DNA of 64,000 bases, taken from positions 806,001 to 870,000 of the forward strand of contig NZ_CANLYK010000001.1 of NCBI RefSeq assembly GCF_947495325.1, given 5' to 3'. Below are positions 52,658 to 62,033 of this stretch, piece by piece. Source of the stretch: an uncultured Allomuricauda sp. GTDB taxonomy: Bacteria > Bacteroidota > Bacteroidia > Flavobacteriales > Flavobacteriaceae. The position numbers and the translations under genes were made by a program. Position 1 is the stretch's first letter; every line of letters starts with the position of its first letter. The notes beneath the pieces were generated by a model. The model was not told the origin of the DNA. It saw nothing but the letters and a program-made list of their open reading frames with translations, and searched no databases.

Positions 52658-53479
52658 ATGAAAAGTTTACTAGCCTACAACTTCGCTCTAATTATCGGAC
52701 TGTTTTGCATGAATCAAGTTACTGCGCAAAATCCAATGAAACTTGAAAATAGTAACGGTCACTTATCAACACTTGAAGGTTATATCCCGTCGAAATCAAT
52801 AACCGATGACGGCAACATCGCTTATTTTAGTCAGGTTGGTGAACAAAAACCATTATATGGTGTCTTCTCCAAAAAAGAAGTGGTACACAAAATTTATCGC
52901 GCCGAAAAGGTAAATGGTAAATGGACTAACATTACTGAATTAAAGGTGTGTCCAAAATATGCTTCCGCCAAACACCCAACTATAACAGCAGATGGTAAGC
53001 GTCTTTTCTTTGCTTCCAACATGAGAGGTAGCTTTGGAAAATATGACATCTACGTTGCCGATATCAATGCGGATGGAAGTTTAGGAGTGTCAAAAAATCT
53101 TGGCCCCAAGGTAAATACCAAAGAGGATGAATTGTACCCCAATATCTACAACGGTACGCTTCTTTTCTTTGCTTCTGCCGGGCGTGATGGGTTTGGTGGT
53201 CTAGACCTTTATGCTTCCCAAGTGGCATACAATAGCCTTACCCCTTCCGTAAACCTTGGTAGTCACATTAACAGTAGCAGGGATGATTATGCCATACAGC
53301 TTGATATTGAAAAAGGAGAAAGCTATGTGGTATCCAACAGAGGAGAAAATCATACCATTGAACAAGTTACCATCGCTTATAGAAGTCAATCCACAGATGA
53401 TACCATGGTGGCCTACAGTGATGAAAACTTGAGAACAACGCTAATGCACCAGTACACAAGTACTTCTTTTCAAGACTAA
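52658..53479 (+). CDS. PD40-repeat secreted protein
   Basis: A 273-residue secreted protein (signal MKSLLAYNFALIIGLFCMNQ...TAQ). It has PD40/WD40-like repeats: SAKHPTITADGKRLFFASN, KYDIYVADINADGSLGV, ELYPNIYNGTLLFFASAGRDG and GGLDLYASQ. This resembles the beta-propeller half of the OmpA-linked PD40 proteins of Bacteroidota, but there is no OmpA domain here. It may bind peptidoglycan-proximal or secretion proteins. The sequence right after its stop folds into a likely RNA structure with a terminator. Confidence 0.78.
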   Translation: MKSLLAYNFALIIGLFCMNQVTAQNPMKLENSNGHLSTLEGYIPSKSITDDGNIAYFSQVGEQKPLYGVFSKKEVVHKIYRAEKVNGKWTNITELKVCPKYASAKHPTITADGKRLFFASNMRGSFGKYDIYVADINADGSLGVSKNLGPKVNTKEDELYPNIYNGTLLFFASAGRDGFGGLDLYASQVAYNSLTPSVNLGSHINSSRDDYAIQLDIEKGESYVVSNRGENHTIEQVTIAYRSQSTDDTMVAYSDENLRTTLMHQYTSTSFQD

Positions 53480-53490
53480 AAATAATACAT

Positions 53491-53670
53491 AGATCGGTTC
53501 ATTACCTGAGGGTTAATCTGATTTTGTCAAATATCGAGATACTAATGATTGTTAACCTATGATATACTAGACGTAGGGAAAACTAAACTTTATCATAGAA
53601 ACGGGTTGTATTATTTCAACTGAACCGATTTACTAGAATAGGATGCTCCAAAAGAGCATCCTATTTTGTT
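53491..53670 (+). ncRNA. Candidate structured RNA or 3' UTR element with terminator
   Basis: Starting 12 bases after the PD40 stop, five helices are nested or adjacent. P1: ATCGGTTCA (53493-53501) with TGAACCGAT (53621-53629), plus one A-U and one G-U pair outside. P2: GGTTAA (53511-53516) with TTAACC (53552-53557). P3: TATGATA (53558-53564) with TATCATA (53591-53597). P4: GTTG (53605-53608) with CAAC (53617-53620). A terminator hairpin AGGATGCTC/GAGCATCCT follows at 53640-53662 with T-rich DNA after. This is a multi-branch junction. I do not recognise a known family (not tmRNA, RNase P or SRP). Confidence 0.5.
53640..53670 (+). terminator. Strong terminator downstream of PD40 gene
   Basis: AGGATGCTC (53640-53648), loop CAAAA, GAGCATCCT (53654-53662), then TATTTTGTT. 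It is about 160 bases after the PD40 stop. Confidence 0.85.
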
Positions 53671-54159
53671 GGTTATAAATACTCTTATTATTTGATTATT
53701 AGCTATTTGAAGTTCTTTGGTTTGCATGGATATCCTATTTTTCTTGAAAACAGAAAAGTGCATTTGAACGAAAAAAGCCACAAAAATTGCTTCTGAAAGA
53801 AAAAATATCCTAATTTAAATTTTGAAATAATACAAGATCCCAAATCTTATAACTATGAAAAAAGCTACAATTCTCAGTGCTACATTACGCCCCCCTGACC
53901 AAATAAGGGTGTTTTTTTAGCATATCAAAAACCTTTTCTAGACTTCTATTGATTTAATCCTTTAATAGGATTGTTATCAGCATATCCGATTAAGACATCG
54001 GTTAAGCTTACCATTGTTTTCAAATTAATCCTTTGAAACATCAGAAGCTTTTCCTTGGTGTAACCTTATCAGGATATGACGGACAGAATGCATATTGCCT
54101 TAAATCAAGGTAAAATGAAGGTAGACAATGACAAAATCAGATAATCCAAATTTCGAAAC
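53671..54159. other. Intergenic region upstream of the LuxR-type regulator
   Basis: No gene is supported. A 21-codon frame at 53854 (MKKATILSATLRPPDQIRVFF) is too short to call. A weak hairpin around 53890-53918 precedes a T run. The promoter of the response regulator gene should be near the 3' end. Confidence 0.4.
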
Positions 54160-54804
54160 ATGAAAACTAACCCATTAAAAATTGTAATCATTGATAATGA
54201 CGAAAAATTACACCCCCTTTATCGATTCTATTTTAGCGAAGAGCTATCCTATAAATTGGTAGAAATACATACATCGGTAAATAAATTTATGTCTCATCCG
54301 GGAAGAACCAATCCAGATATTATTGTGTCTGAAATAAACTTGACCGGAATCTCGGGAATAGAAGGAATCCAATATTTTACTAAACAAAACACTCCTCCCA
54401 AAGTCTTGATGATAAGTGAGAAATGTGATTTTGAAATTATTAGGGAAGCCTTTAAAAAGGGTGCCCATGGCTTTTTGACCAAACCTTTGACCAAAAGTCG
54501 ATTCTTTAATGCCCTGGAAGAGTTACACCAACATGGTGTGGTCTTGGAACACGATATTGCCAAGAAAATCATCCACTCTTTCCAAATCAAAACTTTTGAG
54601 AGATTTTCAAAAAAGGAAAATCAAATTATAGAGCTTCTTACTCAAGGATACACCTATAAAATGATTGCAGACAGGTTTTGCGTAACTCCAAGTGCTGTAA
54701 ACTTTCACATTCAAAATATTTATGTGAAATTAAATGTGAATTCAAAAGCCGAGGCTTTGAAAAAACTTCAGGAGTTGGAAATACGCCAATTGAATGCAGC
54801 TTAG
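54160..54804 (+). CDS. Atypical LuxR-type response regulator (Glu at phosphoacceptor position)
   Basis: A 214-residue protein. The receiver (about 5-125) has IIDNDEK at the acidic pocket and the Lys in FLTKPL. The usual phosphoacceptor Asp is replaced by Glu58 (DIIVSEINLTGISG). Glu can mimic phosphorylation, so the protein may be constitutively active. The LuxR/GerE helix-turn-helix (about 150-210) has FSKKENQIIELLTQGYTYKM and VTPSAVNFHIQNIYVKLNV. No kinase gene is next to it. A terminator follows. Confidence 0.88.
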   Translation: MKTNPLKIVIIDNDEKLHPLYRFYFSEELSYKLVEIHTSVNKFMSHPGRTNPDIIVSEINLTGISGIEGIQYFTKQNTPPKVLMISEKCDFEIIREAFKKGAHGFLTKPLTKSRFFNALEELHQHGVVLEHDIAKKIIHSFQIKTFERFSKKENQIIELLTQGYTYKMIADRFCVTPSAVNFHIQNIYVKLNVNSKAEALKKLQELEIRQLNAA

Positions 54805-54820
54805 ATTACTCTTTTAAACA

Positions 54821-54854
54821 AAAAAACCGCAATATTCATTGCGGTTTTTTTTAT
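54821..54854 (+). terminator. Terminator after response regulator
   Basis: AAAAAACCGCAAT pairs with ATTGCGGTTTTTT around a short TATTC loop; it can act in both directions. Confidence 0.85.
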
Positions 54855-55047
54855 GCCTTTTGATGCTAACCAAATATAAAGAAGTTGGGTGAAATCAAAT
54901 TTCTTTCTCAAAACTCATATCAATTCGAAATCCCCTTTCACAAATCTACACGCTTCAGTTATCAACCGGAACTGATAAATTCATAATATCTAGTATAAGT
55001 TAGGTTTTTGAAAAGTTTCTTCCAAAAAAAACCTTGGATGTCACTTC

Positions 55048-55059
55048 CTTGTATACAAG
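55048..55059. promoter_or_regulatory. CTTGTATACAAG palindrome upstream of secreted protein
   Basis: A perfect 12-base palindrome about 30 bases before the ATG at 55090. A related TGTATACA occurs at 36870 in front of the RHH gene. Confidence 0.3.
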
Positions 55060-55089
55060 TTAAAAAATGATAAACCCAACCTAAGCGTT

Positions 55090-56193
55090 ATGAAAAAAAT
55101 AGTTCTATTATTTGCACTTATTTTTTGCTTCCATACTCAAGCCCAGAGATCTAGTAGCAAAAAAATTGAGTTCAACTACATTCAATATCCAACTGTTAGA
55201 ATGGACCTCACTTGGACATTCACTCCCAAAGTGGTGCAGCAAAACAAAACAGCAATTTTGGAAGAGCAAGAAGCATATCTGGCAAACCTCGAAAGTATTA
55301 GTGAACAGTATTTAGCCGAGGTGGAAACCTACAAAAATTATTCAGCCGCTGAAAAGCTTATTGCCGGCAAGCCCATTAAACCAAAACTCCCTGAGATGAT
55401 TTATGAAAGGTTAATTCTTGATGAGCAGGTTATTGCAAATGAACATATCAAAATTGATGGGTTCAATAAGAAATCGGACAATGCAGATTTTACTGCAGAA
55501 ATTGTACTTAGCGGATTTGAAATAGAAACAAAGTTTGAAAAAAATAAGGATAATGCAGCGTTCTTTTATGATGTGATGTACAAATGCCCCGTATCTGTTA
55601 GTATCTACGATAAAGAAGGCAAGATGTACTTGGATGAGGTTGTCGAAAACACAACACTGCACAAAACAACCCCAAAAAGAGATTCTTCCGATGAGCTAAA
55701 AAAGTATTGGATAGACAACGAATTGGCTTTTACTCAAGAATTGGAAAAAACATCCTATAATTCTGCGCTCTCCAAAGGAGCAAATTTTATAAATGATGCG
55801 CTCGGTTATCGAGAAAAATCGGAGTCCATAAAAATCAATACAGCAAAAGGAAAAAAAATCACTTATCCAGAATTGGACAGAGCAATTGAAATCGTTCAAC
55901 GTGCATTAATTAGTTTTGGAGATGGCACTGACCAAGATTCAATGGACAAATTGAAAGAAGTTACCCAGATATGGGAAAATGAATTACTAGAAAAGAATGT
56001 AAAAGACAAAAAAGCAAGAATCAATAAAAAAGTAGCCACTGGAATCCATTGGAACTGTATTCTGATATATTCTATACTAAATGATTTTGAAAAGGCTAAA
56101 AATCATCTTAATGAGTTGAAATTGATTGGACGTGGACCGTCAGGAACCAGCGCAGAAGAGTTTATGAAAAATTTTAAAGCAAGGAAAAGATGA
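55090..56193 (+). CDS. Secreted helical protein, unknown family
   Basis: A 367-residue protein with a signal peptide (MKKIVLLFALIFCFHTQAQ). The mature part is mainly charged, with a helical C-terminal half (about 240-340: ELDRAIEIVQRALISFGDG, IWENELLEKNVKDKKARINK and LNDFEKAKNHLNELKLIGRG, the last TPR-like). The N-terminal half is beta-like, with DITAEIV-type strands. I recognise no domain. A bidirectional terminator lies after it, shared with the end of dnaK. Confidence 0.5.
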   Translation: MKKIVLLFALIFCFHTQAQRSSSKKIEFNYIQYPTVRMDLTWTFTPKVVQQNKTAILEEQEAYLANLESISEQYLAEVETYKNYSAAEKLIAGKPIKPKLPEMIYERLILDEQVIANEHIKIDGFNKKSDNADFTAEIVLSGFEIETKFEKNKDNAAFFYDVMYKCPVSVSIYDKEGKMYLDEVVENTTLHKTTPKRDSSDELKKYWIDNELAFTQELEKTSYNSALSKGANFINDALGYREKSESIKINTAKGKKITYPELDRAIEIVQRALISFGDGTDQDSMDKLKEVTQIWENELLEKNVKDKKARINKKVATGIHWNCILIYSILNDFEKAKNHLNELKLIGRGPSGTSAEEFMKNFKARKR

Positions 56194-56210
56194 CGTGGGC
56201 CTATTATATA

Positions 56211-56241
56211 AAAAAAAGCCCGCAAATTGCGGACTTTTTTT
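56211..56241. terminator. Bidirectional terminator between secreted protein and dnaK
   Basis: AAAAAAAG (56211-56218) pairs with CTTTTTTT (56234-56241), with an inner CCGCAAATTGCGG stem. T/A tracts on both sides serve both strands. Confidence 0.85.
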
Positions 56242-56255
56242 ATGAGTCCCAGTGA

Positions 56256-56276
56256 TTATTTCACTTCTTCAAAGTC
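56256..56276 (-). pseudogene. Second, displaced dnaK C-terminal codons (DFEEVK-stop)
   Basis: On the minus strand these 21 bases read Asp-Phe-Glu-Glu-Val-Lys-TAA, the same tail as the real dnaK end at 56303-56323 (Lys-TAG). The four differences are all synonymous, so this is a relic of a dnaK 3' end, not chance. Confidence 0.75.
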
Positions 56277-56302
56277 TATCCTTCGACCCTGCTCAGGACG
56301 GG
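56277..56302. repeat. REP-like short element inserted between the two dnaK tails
   Basis: The plus strand reads CCTTCGACCCTGCTCAGG with ACGGG; it has a CCTGctCAGG palindrome. Short elements starting CCTTCGAC and ending CTCAGG are common intergenic palindromes in Bacteroidota, from memory. Confidence 0.5.
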
Positions 56303-58219
56303 CTACTTGACTTCTTCGAAGTCTACGTCCTCAACGTTATCTCCTTCTGAAGCACCATTGGATGATGCCTCCGCTCCTGCTCCAGCAGTTGGGTCACCTC
56401 CTGCTTGCGCAGATTCTGCTTGGGCTTTGTACATTTCCTCAGAAGCAACTTTCCACGCTTCGTTGATTTTCTCCAAAGCTGGCTCAATAACTACCAAATC
56501 CTTGGTTTCAAAAGCTTTCTTCAACTCTTCCAGAGCATCTTCAATTGGTTTTTTCTTATCCTCAGATAATTTATCCCCAAACTCTTTCAGTTGTTTTTCC
56601 GTTTGGAAAATCATCCCATCAGCTTCATTCAACTTATCCGCAGTTTCCTTTGCTTTTTTATCAGATTCAGCATTAGCTTCAGCCTCAGCTTTCATTTTCT
56701 GAATTTCCTCCTCTGTTAATCCAGAAGAAGCTTCAATACGGATATCCTGTGTTTTGTTTGTTGCCTTATCTGTTGCTGAAACTTTGATGATACCATTTGC
56801 GTCAATATCAAAAGTTACTTCAATCTGAGGTGTTCCTCTTGGCGCAGGTGGAATTCCATCTAAATGGAATCTACCAATAGTTTTGTTGTCCGCAGCCATA
56901 GGACGCTCTCCTTGCAATACGTGAATCTCAACCGAAGGCTGGTTATCAGCTGCAGTAGAAAATACCTGTGATTTCTTTGTAGGAATCGTAGTGTTTGCTT
57001 CAATCAACTTGGTAAAGACGCTTCCCATAGTTTCAATTCCCAAAGAAAGTGGGGTAACATCCAATAGCAGAACATCTTTTACATCTCCAGTTAACACCCC
57101 TCCTTGAATCGCTGCTCCAACCGCAACAACCTCATCAGGGTTTACTCCTTTTGAAGGTTTCTTTCCAAAGAATTTCTCTACAGCTTCTTGTACAGCTGGG
57201 ATACGTGTTGAACCACCTACCAAGATAATTTCATCTATATCACTTTTTGAAAGTCCTGCAGATTTCAATGCCGTTTCACAAGGCTCAATAGTTCTTTTTA
57301 CCAAATCTTCTATCAATTGCTCGAATTTTGCACGTGACAAAGTTCTTACCAAGTGCTTTGGTCCGGAAGCCGTAGCTGTAACATAAGGCAAATTGATTTC
57401 AGTCTGCGCGGAAGATGATAATTCAATCTTTGCTTTTTCAGCTGCCTCTCTCAGTCTTTGCAATGCCATAGCATCTTCACGCAAATCCATTGATTCGTCT
57501 TTTTTAAACTCTTCGGCCAACCAGTCAATAATTTTTTGATCTACATCATCCCCACCTAAGTGTGTATCTCCATCCGTAGCCAAAACTTCAAAAACACCGT
57601 CACCCAATTCTAGAATGGAAACATCATGTGTACCACCACCAAAATCAAACACTACTATTTTTTGGTCTGTGTCTTTTTTGTCCATACCATAGGCCAAAGA
57701 AGCCGCAGTAGGTTCGTTTATGATTCGTTCTACAGTTAAACCAGCTATTTCACCAGCTTCCTTTGTAGCTTGTCTTTGCGAATCGTTAAAGTAAGCAGGT
57801 ACTGTAATAACGGCTCTTGTAACATCTTGACCTAAATAATCCTCAGCAGTTTTCTTCATTTTCTGAAGTATCATTGCTGACAATTCTTGAGGAGAGTACA
57901 TGCGCCCATCAATATCTACTCTTGGAGTGTCATTATCTCCTTTAACCACTTTATAAGGAACTCTTTTTGCTTCTTTAGAAGATTCTGAGAATTTGTTTCC
58001 CATAAATCTTTTGATGGAATAAATCGTGTTGTGAGGATTTGTTACTGCTTGTCTTTTTGCAGGGTCACCCACTTTTATCTCTCCGCCTTCCACAAATGCA
58101 ATTACAGAGGGAGTTGTACGCTTACCCTCAGCATTTGGGATTACTACGGGCTCGTTTCCTTCCATCACAGAGACGCAGGAGTTTGTTGTACCCAAGTCTA
58201 TACCTATAATTTTGCTCAT
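56303..58219 (-). CDS. dnaK: Chaperone DnaK (Hsp70)
   Basis: A protein of 638 residues from the ATG at 58219 ([15 protein letters not shown]); an upstream in-frame ATG at 58276 is less likely. The ATPase domain (about 1-380) has [31 protein letters not shown] and [20 protein letters not shown]. The substrate domain (about 390-540) and alpha-lid (about 540-600) follow. The C-terminal DVDFEEVK is the usual EEVD-like end of bacterial DnaK. It refolds proteins with DnaJ and GrpE, which are not adjacent here. A TGACA-type palindrome lies upstream. Confidence 0.98.
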   Translation of the reverse strand: MSKIIGIDLGTTNSCVSVMEGNEPVVIPNAEGKRTTPSVIAFVEGGEIKVGDPAKRQAVTNPHNTIYSIKRFMGNKFSESSKEAKRVPYKVVKGDNDTPRVDIDGRMYSPQELSAMILQKMKKTAEDYLGQDVTRAVITVPAYFNDSQRQATKEAGEIAGLTVERIINEPTAASLAYGMDKKDTDQKIVVFDFGGGTHDVSILELGDGVFEVLATDGDTHLGGDDVDQKIIDWLAEEFKKDESMDLREDAMALQRLREAAEKAKIELSSSAQTEINLPYVTATASGPKHLVRTLSRAKFEQLIEDLVKRTIEPCETALKSAGLSKSDIDEIILVGGSTRIPAVQEAVEKFFGKKPSKGVNPDEVVAVGAAIQGGVLTGDVKDVLLLDVTPLSLGIETMGSVFTKLIEANTTIPTKKSQVFSTAADNQPSVEIHVLQGERPMAADNKTIGRFHLDGIPPAPRGTPQIEVTFDIDANGIIKVSATDKATNKTQDIRIEASSGLTEEEIQKMKAEAEANAESDKKAKETADKLNEADGMIFQTEKQLKEFGDKLSEDKKKPIEDALEELKKAFETKDLVVIEPALEKINEAWKVASEEMYKAQAESAQAGGDPTAGAGAEASSNGASEGDNVEDVDFEEVK

Positions 58220-58295
58220 TGTATCTAAAGTTATATATATTGAAAATTCATTTTTGTCTCGCTCTAAAAATGTCAATGATTATGCCATGTCAAAG

Positions 58296-58316
58296 AATAT
58301 GACAAGGTGTCATATT
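58296..58316. promoter_or_regulatory. Perfect palindrome in the dnaK-sdaA gap, candidate operator
   Basis: AATATGACA (58296-58304), AGG, TGTCATATT (58308-58316). Another TGTCA is at 58289-58293 and one at 58271-58275. It is not the CIRCE element. It lies about 77 bases upstream of dnaK and about 71 upstream of sdaA. Confidence 0.45.
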
Positions 58317-58358
58317 ATAAAGATATGTAAGGATAGTATTAATTTCAAAATGCCTGTC

Positions 58359-58366
58359 TATCTTTG
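58359..58366 (+). promoter_or_regulatory. -7 box for sdaA
   Basis: TATCTTTG matches the TAnnTTTG consensus of Bacteroidota promoters. It is 20 bases before the sdaA ATG. The -33 TTG is not clear. Confidence 0.45.
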
Positions 58367-58386
58367 ACTCTACACAATGTTATACT

Positions 58387-59811
58387 ATGGAATGTATAAG
58401 TGTTTTTGACATGTTGAAAATTGGCGTAGGCCCTTCAAGCTCCCATACATTAGGGCCTTGGAGAGCTGCGGAGCGTTGGATTAAAGAGTTGAAGGAACAA
58501 GAAATTTTTGAAGCTGTTCTTAATGTCAAAGTTTACTTGTATGGGTCTTTGTCCCTTACCGGAAAAGGACATGCCACAGATATTGCCGTTGTCATGGGTT
58601 TATTAGGCAGCGATCCTGAAACGGTTCCTACAGAAAATATAGACACTGTAATTTCAAAGTTAAAGACTGAAAAACAACTTCATCTTGACGGTACGCAAAA
58701 GGTATCATTCAATATTGATGAAGATATTATTTTTAAAAAAGAATTTCTTCCCTTTCATTCCAATGCAATACAATTCGAAGCGGTTTTGGTCAATGGAGAT
58801 ATTACATTAGAGACATTTTATTCCATTGGTGGTGGTTTTGTTGTGAAAGAGGAGTTACTTCATTCAAAAGAAAACGATGAAGTATTCAAAACTTTTCCAT
58901 ATCCCATAAAAACTGGTGACGAACTACTTCGTTATTGTGAAGAGAAAAGCAAATCCATTTCTTCAATTGTTCTGGAGAATGAACTTTCCTTGAGAACGGA
59001 TTCTCAAATTGATATAGAATTACAGCGAATCTGGGATACCATGTTGGAATGTATGTATTTGGGTTGTCATACTGAAGGTATATTACCCGGTGGACTGAAT
59101 GTCCGAAGGCGAGCTTTTGAAATGCATGAAAAACTGAAAGGCGAATTCCCCTACTCCAATCCTCAGGAATGGTTGCAAACTATTCGGAAAACAGAGGTTA
59201 AGTTTAGAGAAATTCTTAAATGGGTAAGTTGCTTTGCCCTTAGTGTTAATGAGGTAAATGCTGCTTTAGGCAGAGTGGTTACTGCACCCACCAATGGAAG
59301 CGCAGGGGTCATTCCTGCAGTTTTAATGTATTATATGGTCATTGAAAATCATAAAGCAGATTTTGAGCACATCAAAAAATTCTTGTTAGTAGCGGGCGAA
59401 ATAGGAAGTATCTTTAAAAAAGGTGCCACAATATCAGCCGCAATGGGTGGTTGCCAAGCAGAAATCGGAGTTTCGTCCGCAATGGCGGCAGGTGCTTTGA
59501 CAGAACTTCTAGGAGGAACCACAGAACAGGTGTTAGTGGCAGCGGAAATTGCCATGGAGCACCACTTAGGGCTAACCTGTGATCCCATTGGCGGATTGGT
59601 ACAAGTTCCTTGTATTGAACGAAACTCCATGGGAGCCATTAAGGCAATCAACGCTGCAGAACTGGCATTGGATACAAATCCAAAGGAAACCAAAGTACCA
59701 TTGGACAAAGTAGTCAATACCATGTGGGAAACCGCTAAGGATATGAATTCCAAATACAAGGAAACTTCGGAGGGCGGTCTTGCCGTTGGCGTGTTCTTAA
59801 GTGATTGTTAA
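58387..59811 (+). CDS. sdaA: L-serine ammonia-lyase (iron-sulfur type)
   Basis: A 474-residue enzyme that converts L-serine to pyruvate and ammonia through a 4Fe-4S cluster. The N-terminal beta domain ([20 protein letters not shown]) is followed by the alpha domain with the conserved cysteines in [29 protein letters not shown] and [20 protein letters not shown]. Single-chain SdaA/SdaB form, full length. It starts just after a TATCTTTG box and is followed 13 bases later by a small VF530 gene. Confidence 0.95.
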   Translation: MECISVFDMLKIGVGPSSSHTLGPWRAAERWIKELKEQEIFEAVLNVKVYLYGSLSLTGKGHATDIAVVMGLLGSDPETVPTENIDTVISKLKTEKQLHLDGTQKVSFNIDEDIIFKKEFLPFHSNAIQFEAVLVNGDITLETFYSIGGGFVVKEELLHSKENDEVFKTFPYPIKTGDELLRYCEEKSKSISSIVLENELSLRTDSQIDIELQRIWDTMLECMYLGCHTEGILPGGLNVRRRAFEMHEKLKGEFPYSNPQEWLQTIRKTEVKFREILKWVSCFALSVNEVNAALGRVVTAPTNGSAGVIPAVLMYYMVIENHKADFEHIKKFLLVAGEIGSIFKKGATISAAMGGCQAEIGVSSAMAAGALTELLGGTTEQVLVAAEIAMEHHLGLTCDPIGGLVQVPCIERNSMGAIKAINAAELALDTNPKETKVPLDKVVNTMWETAKDMNSKYKETSEGGLAVGVFLSDC

Positions 59812-59824
59812 TCTAAATCTCTGC

Positions 59825-60064
59825 ATGGAAAATCAAAATAATTTCAATCGACAACCAAACAACCCATTGCATGGTGTAAAATTAGTAGATATATTGGAGC
59901 TGTTAGAGGAACATTATGGATGGGAAGAGTTGGCAAATAGAATTAATATCAATTGTTTCAAAAAAGACCCTTCAATAAAGTCCAGTCTTAAATTTTTGAG
60001 AAGAACTCCATGGGCTAGAGATAAGGTAGAGCAGCTCTATCTTAAATTGATTACTGGTAAGTAA
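59825..60064 (+). CDS. VF530-family (DUF2132) DNA-binding protein
   Basis: A protein of 79 residues from the ATG at 59825; the frame is open to 59801. The family core [41 protein letters not shown] and ARDKVEQLY is complete. VF530 proteins are small helical proteins known to bind DNA in structural work on the Vibrio member; their cellular role is unclear. It may be translated with sdaA. Confidence 0.9.
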   Translation: MENQNNFNRQPNNPLHGVKLVDILELLEEHYGWEELANRININCFKKDPSIKSSLKFLRRTPWARDKVEQLYLKLITGK

Positions 60065-60307
60065 TACAGCAAAACACACCAAAATATATTAAGAACAAGC
60101 ATATAGAACATCTTTATTGCTAACATCCCATAACTTTTGTTACCTTACGCCCTGATTTGCAACCAACTATTGGTTACAATTATCCATTCAGACCTACGGC
60201 GCCGTGATTTCCATCTCCCGAGACAGCACCGTAATATTGACACATTAAGCACTATTTGATTCCCCCGCTAGAACAAAAAGGAACATTTTATTTATTCTAT
60301 TCAATTC

Positions 60308-61990
60308 ATGAGACATTCAAAAAAGGTATGGTTGGCAGTAAGCACAATTCTGACCGTCTGCTTATTTTCCTGTAAAAACAAAAAACAAAACCCTGCATTG
60401 GCCTCCATCGACCTTAAAAGAGGAGAGCTCTTATTGTGTAGTACAGAAAGTTTTGGGGAGGTAAATTTTTCGTTATCCTGTAGTTATGAGACCAGAGCCA
60501 CTTTTGATTTGGCATTATCACTTCTGCACTCTTTTGAATATGCCGAAGCTGAAAAAGCATTTGTGAAAGTAATTGATATGGACCCAAATTGTGTAATGGC
60601 TTATTGGGGAGTTTCAATGAGTATCTTTCAATCACTTTGGATGCAATCTGATCTTAGTTATTTAGAAAAAGGTGAGAAACTTATAAAATTGGCAAACAAA
60701 CTACCAAAATCCGATTTGGAAAAAGATTATTTGGATGCGATTAGCGTCTTCTATACAGATTGGCAAAATATTGACAAACTGACTAGACAGAGAATGTATG
60801 AAAAGAAAATGGAAGAGCTATATAATAAACATGAAGGCGATACTGAAGCTGCAGTTTTCTATGCATTGGCCATCCGAGCCGCTGCAGACCCCAATGATAA
60901 AACCTATTCCAGACAAAAAAAATCAGGAAAAATTTTAGAAGACCTCTTTGTGGAACAACCCAACCATCCAGGTATTGCACATTATATTATTCATAATTAC
61001 GATTATCCAGAACTTGCAGCAAAGGCGTTGGTTACAGCAAGGCGTTATGCCGAAATTGCTCCTGCATCTGCGCATGCGCAGCATATGCCTTCACACATAT
61101 TCACACGTTTAGGCCTTTGGGATGAGTCTATCAATACCAACATAAATTCTGCATCTTCTGCAACATGCTATGCAGAAAGTGTTAATCCAACTGCAAGTTG
61201 GGCACAGGAAATTCATGCTGTGGATTATTTGGTCTATGGCTATTTGCAGATGGGAGATAATCAAAAAGCAGCTGAACAATTAAAGGAAATGCAAGTTGTT
61301 AAAAATGTCTTCCCTAAAGACCATTTTGCAGCTACTTATGCTTTAGCTGCCATGCCCGTTAGAATGGCTTTAGAGAACAAAAACTGGGATCAGGCCTCTA
61401 AACTTGAACTCCCATCCATTAACTTTCCTTGGGAGGATTTGCATTGGGAAAAAGCAATGTTACATTTTGGTAAAGCATTGGGTTATTCACATACTGCGGA
61501 TGTAAAATCAGCAGAAAATGAACTAGTATCCTTAGAGACATTGCATCAAAGTCTTCTAGATTCAAAAGAGGTTTACAAAGCCGGCCAAGTAAATGTACAA
61601 ATACATTCCGCCAAAGCTTGGATTGAATTGGCAAAAGGCAATAACGATGATGCACTTAATTTAATGAAAACAGCTGCTAAATTAGAAAGTGAAACCTCAA
61701 AACATGCCGTAACTCCTGGCGAAGTGCTACCTGCTGATGAACTTTTGGGTGATATGCTCTTAGCCCTAAATAAACCTGTTGAAGCACTAGAAGCTTATGA
61801 GATAAATTTAAAAGGACACCCTAATAGATTCAATGGTGTCTATGGTGCTGCAATTGCCGCAAAAGAATCAGATAATAATGAAAAAGCAGTACAGTACTTC
61901 AATCAACTTATTGAACTGACCAAGAATTCTAATAGTGAACGACCTGAAATAAAAGAAGCAAAGGCATTTGTTCAACAATATGCAAGCTGA
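60308..61990 (+). CDS. TPR lipoprotein with conserved His motifs (copy 1)
   Basis: A 560-residue lipoprotein (LTVCLFSCKNKKQN, Cys22) made of TPR-like helical repeats. Conserved marks shared with the next protein are HSFEYAEAEKAFVKVIDMDPNCVMAYWG, HPGIAHYIIHNYDYPE and AHAQHMPSHIFTRLGLWDES (shown in pieces of under 20 residues elsewhere). A His/Tyr-rich motif HYIIHN and HMPSHIFTR recurs in the paralogue. It may bind metal or another protein in the envelope. It lies 5' of a paralogue and of a SCO copper-chaperone gene. Confidence 0.7.
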   Translation: MRHSKKVWLAVSTILTVCLFSCKNKKQNPALASIDLKRGELLLCSTESFGEVNFSLSCSYETRATFDLALSLLHSFEYAEAEKAFVKVIDMDPNCVMAYWGVSMSIFQSLWMQSDLSYLEKGEKLIKLANKLPKSDLEKDYLDAISVFYTDWQNIDKLTRQRMYEKKMEELYNKHEGDTEAAVFYALAIRAAADPNDKTYSRQKKSGKILEDLFVEQPNHPGIAHYIIHNYDYPELAAKALVTARRYAEIAPASAHAQHMPSHIFTRLGLWDESINTNINSASSATCYAESVNPTASWAQEIHAVDYLVYGYLQMGDNQKAAEQLKEMQVVKNVFPKDHFAATYALAAMPVRMALENKNWDQASKLELPSINFPWEDLHWEKAMLHFGKALGYSHTADVKSAENELVSLETLHQSLLDSKEVYKAGQVNVQIHSAKAWIELAKGNNDDALNLMKTAAKLESETSKHAVTPGEVLPADELLGDMLLALNKPVEALEAYEINLKGHPNRFNGVYGAAIAAKESDNNEKAVQYFNQLIELTKNSNSERPEIKEAKAFVQQYAS

Positions 61991-62033
61991 TTTAACTTAA
62001 AGTATCAAAAACAAAACTTATAACAAGAACATT

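Noticed and set aside
53854-53919. 21-codon frame MKKATILSATLRPPDQIRVFF
   Set aside because: Too short and without homologue or clear ribosome site; it could be chance or a decayed gene, so it is only described under the intergenic region.
56307-56702. Plus-strand frame over the dnaK C terminus
   Set aside because: It is antisense to the alpha-lid coding region and has low-complexity Ser/Ala content typical of a shadow frame.
58220-58386. CIRCE heat-shock element before dnaK
   Set aside because: TTAGCACTC-N9-GAGTGCTAA is absent; a different palindrome is present and is reported instead.
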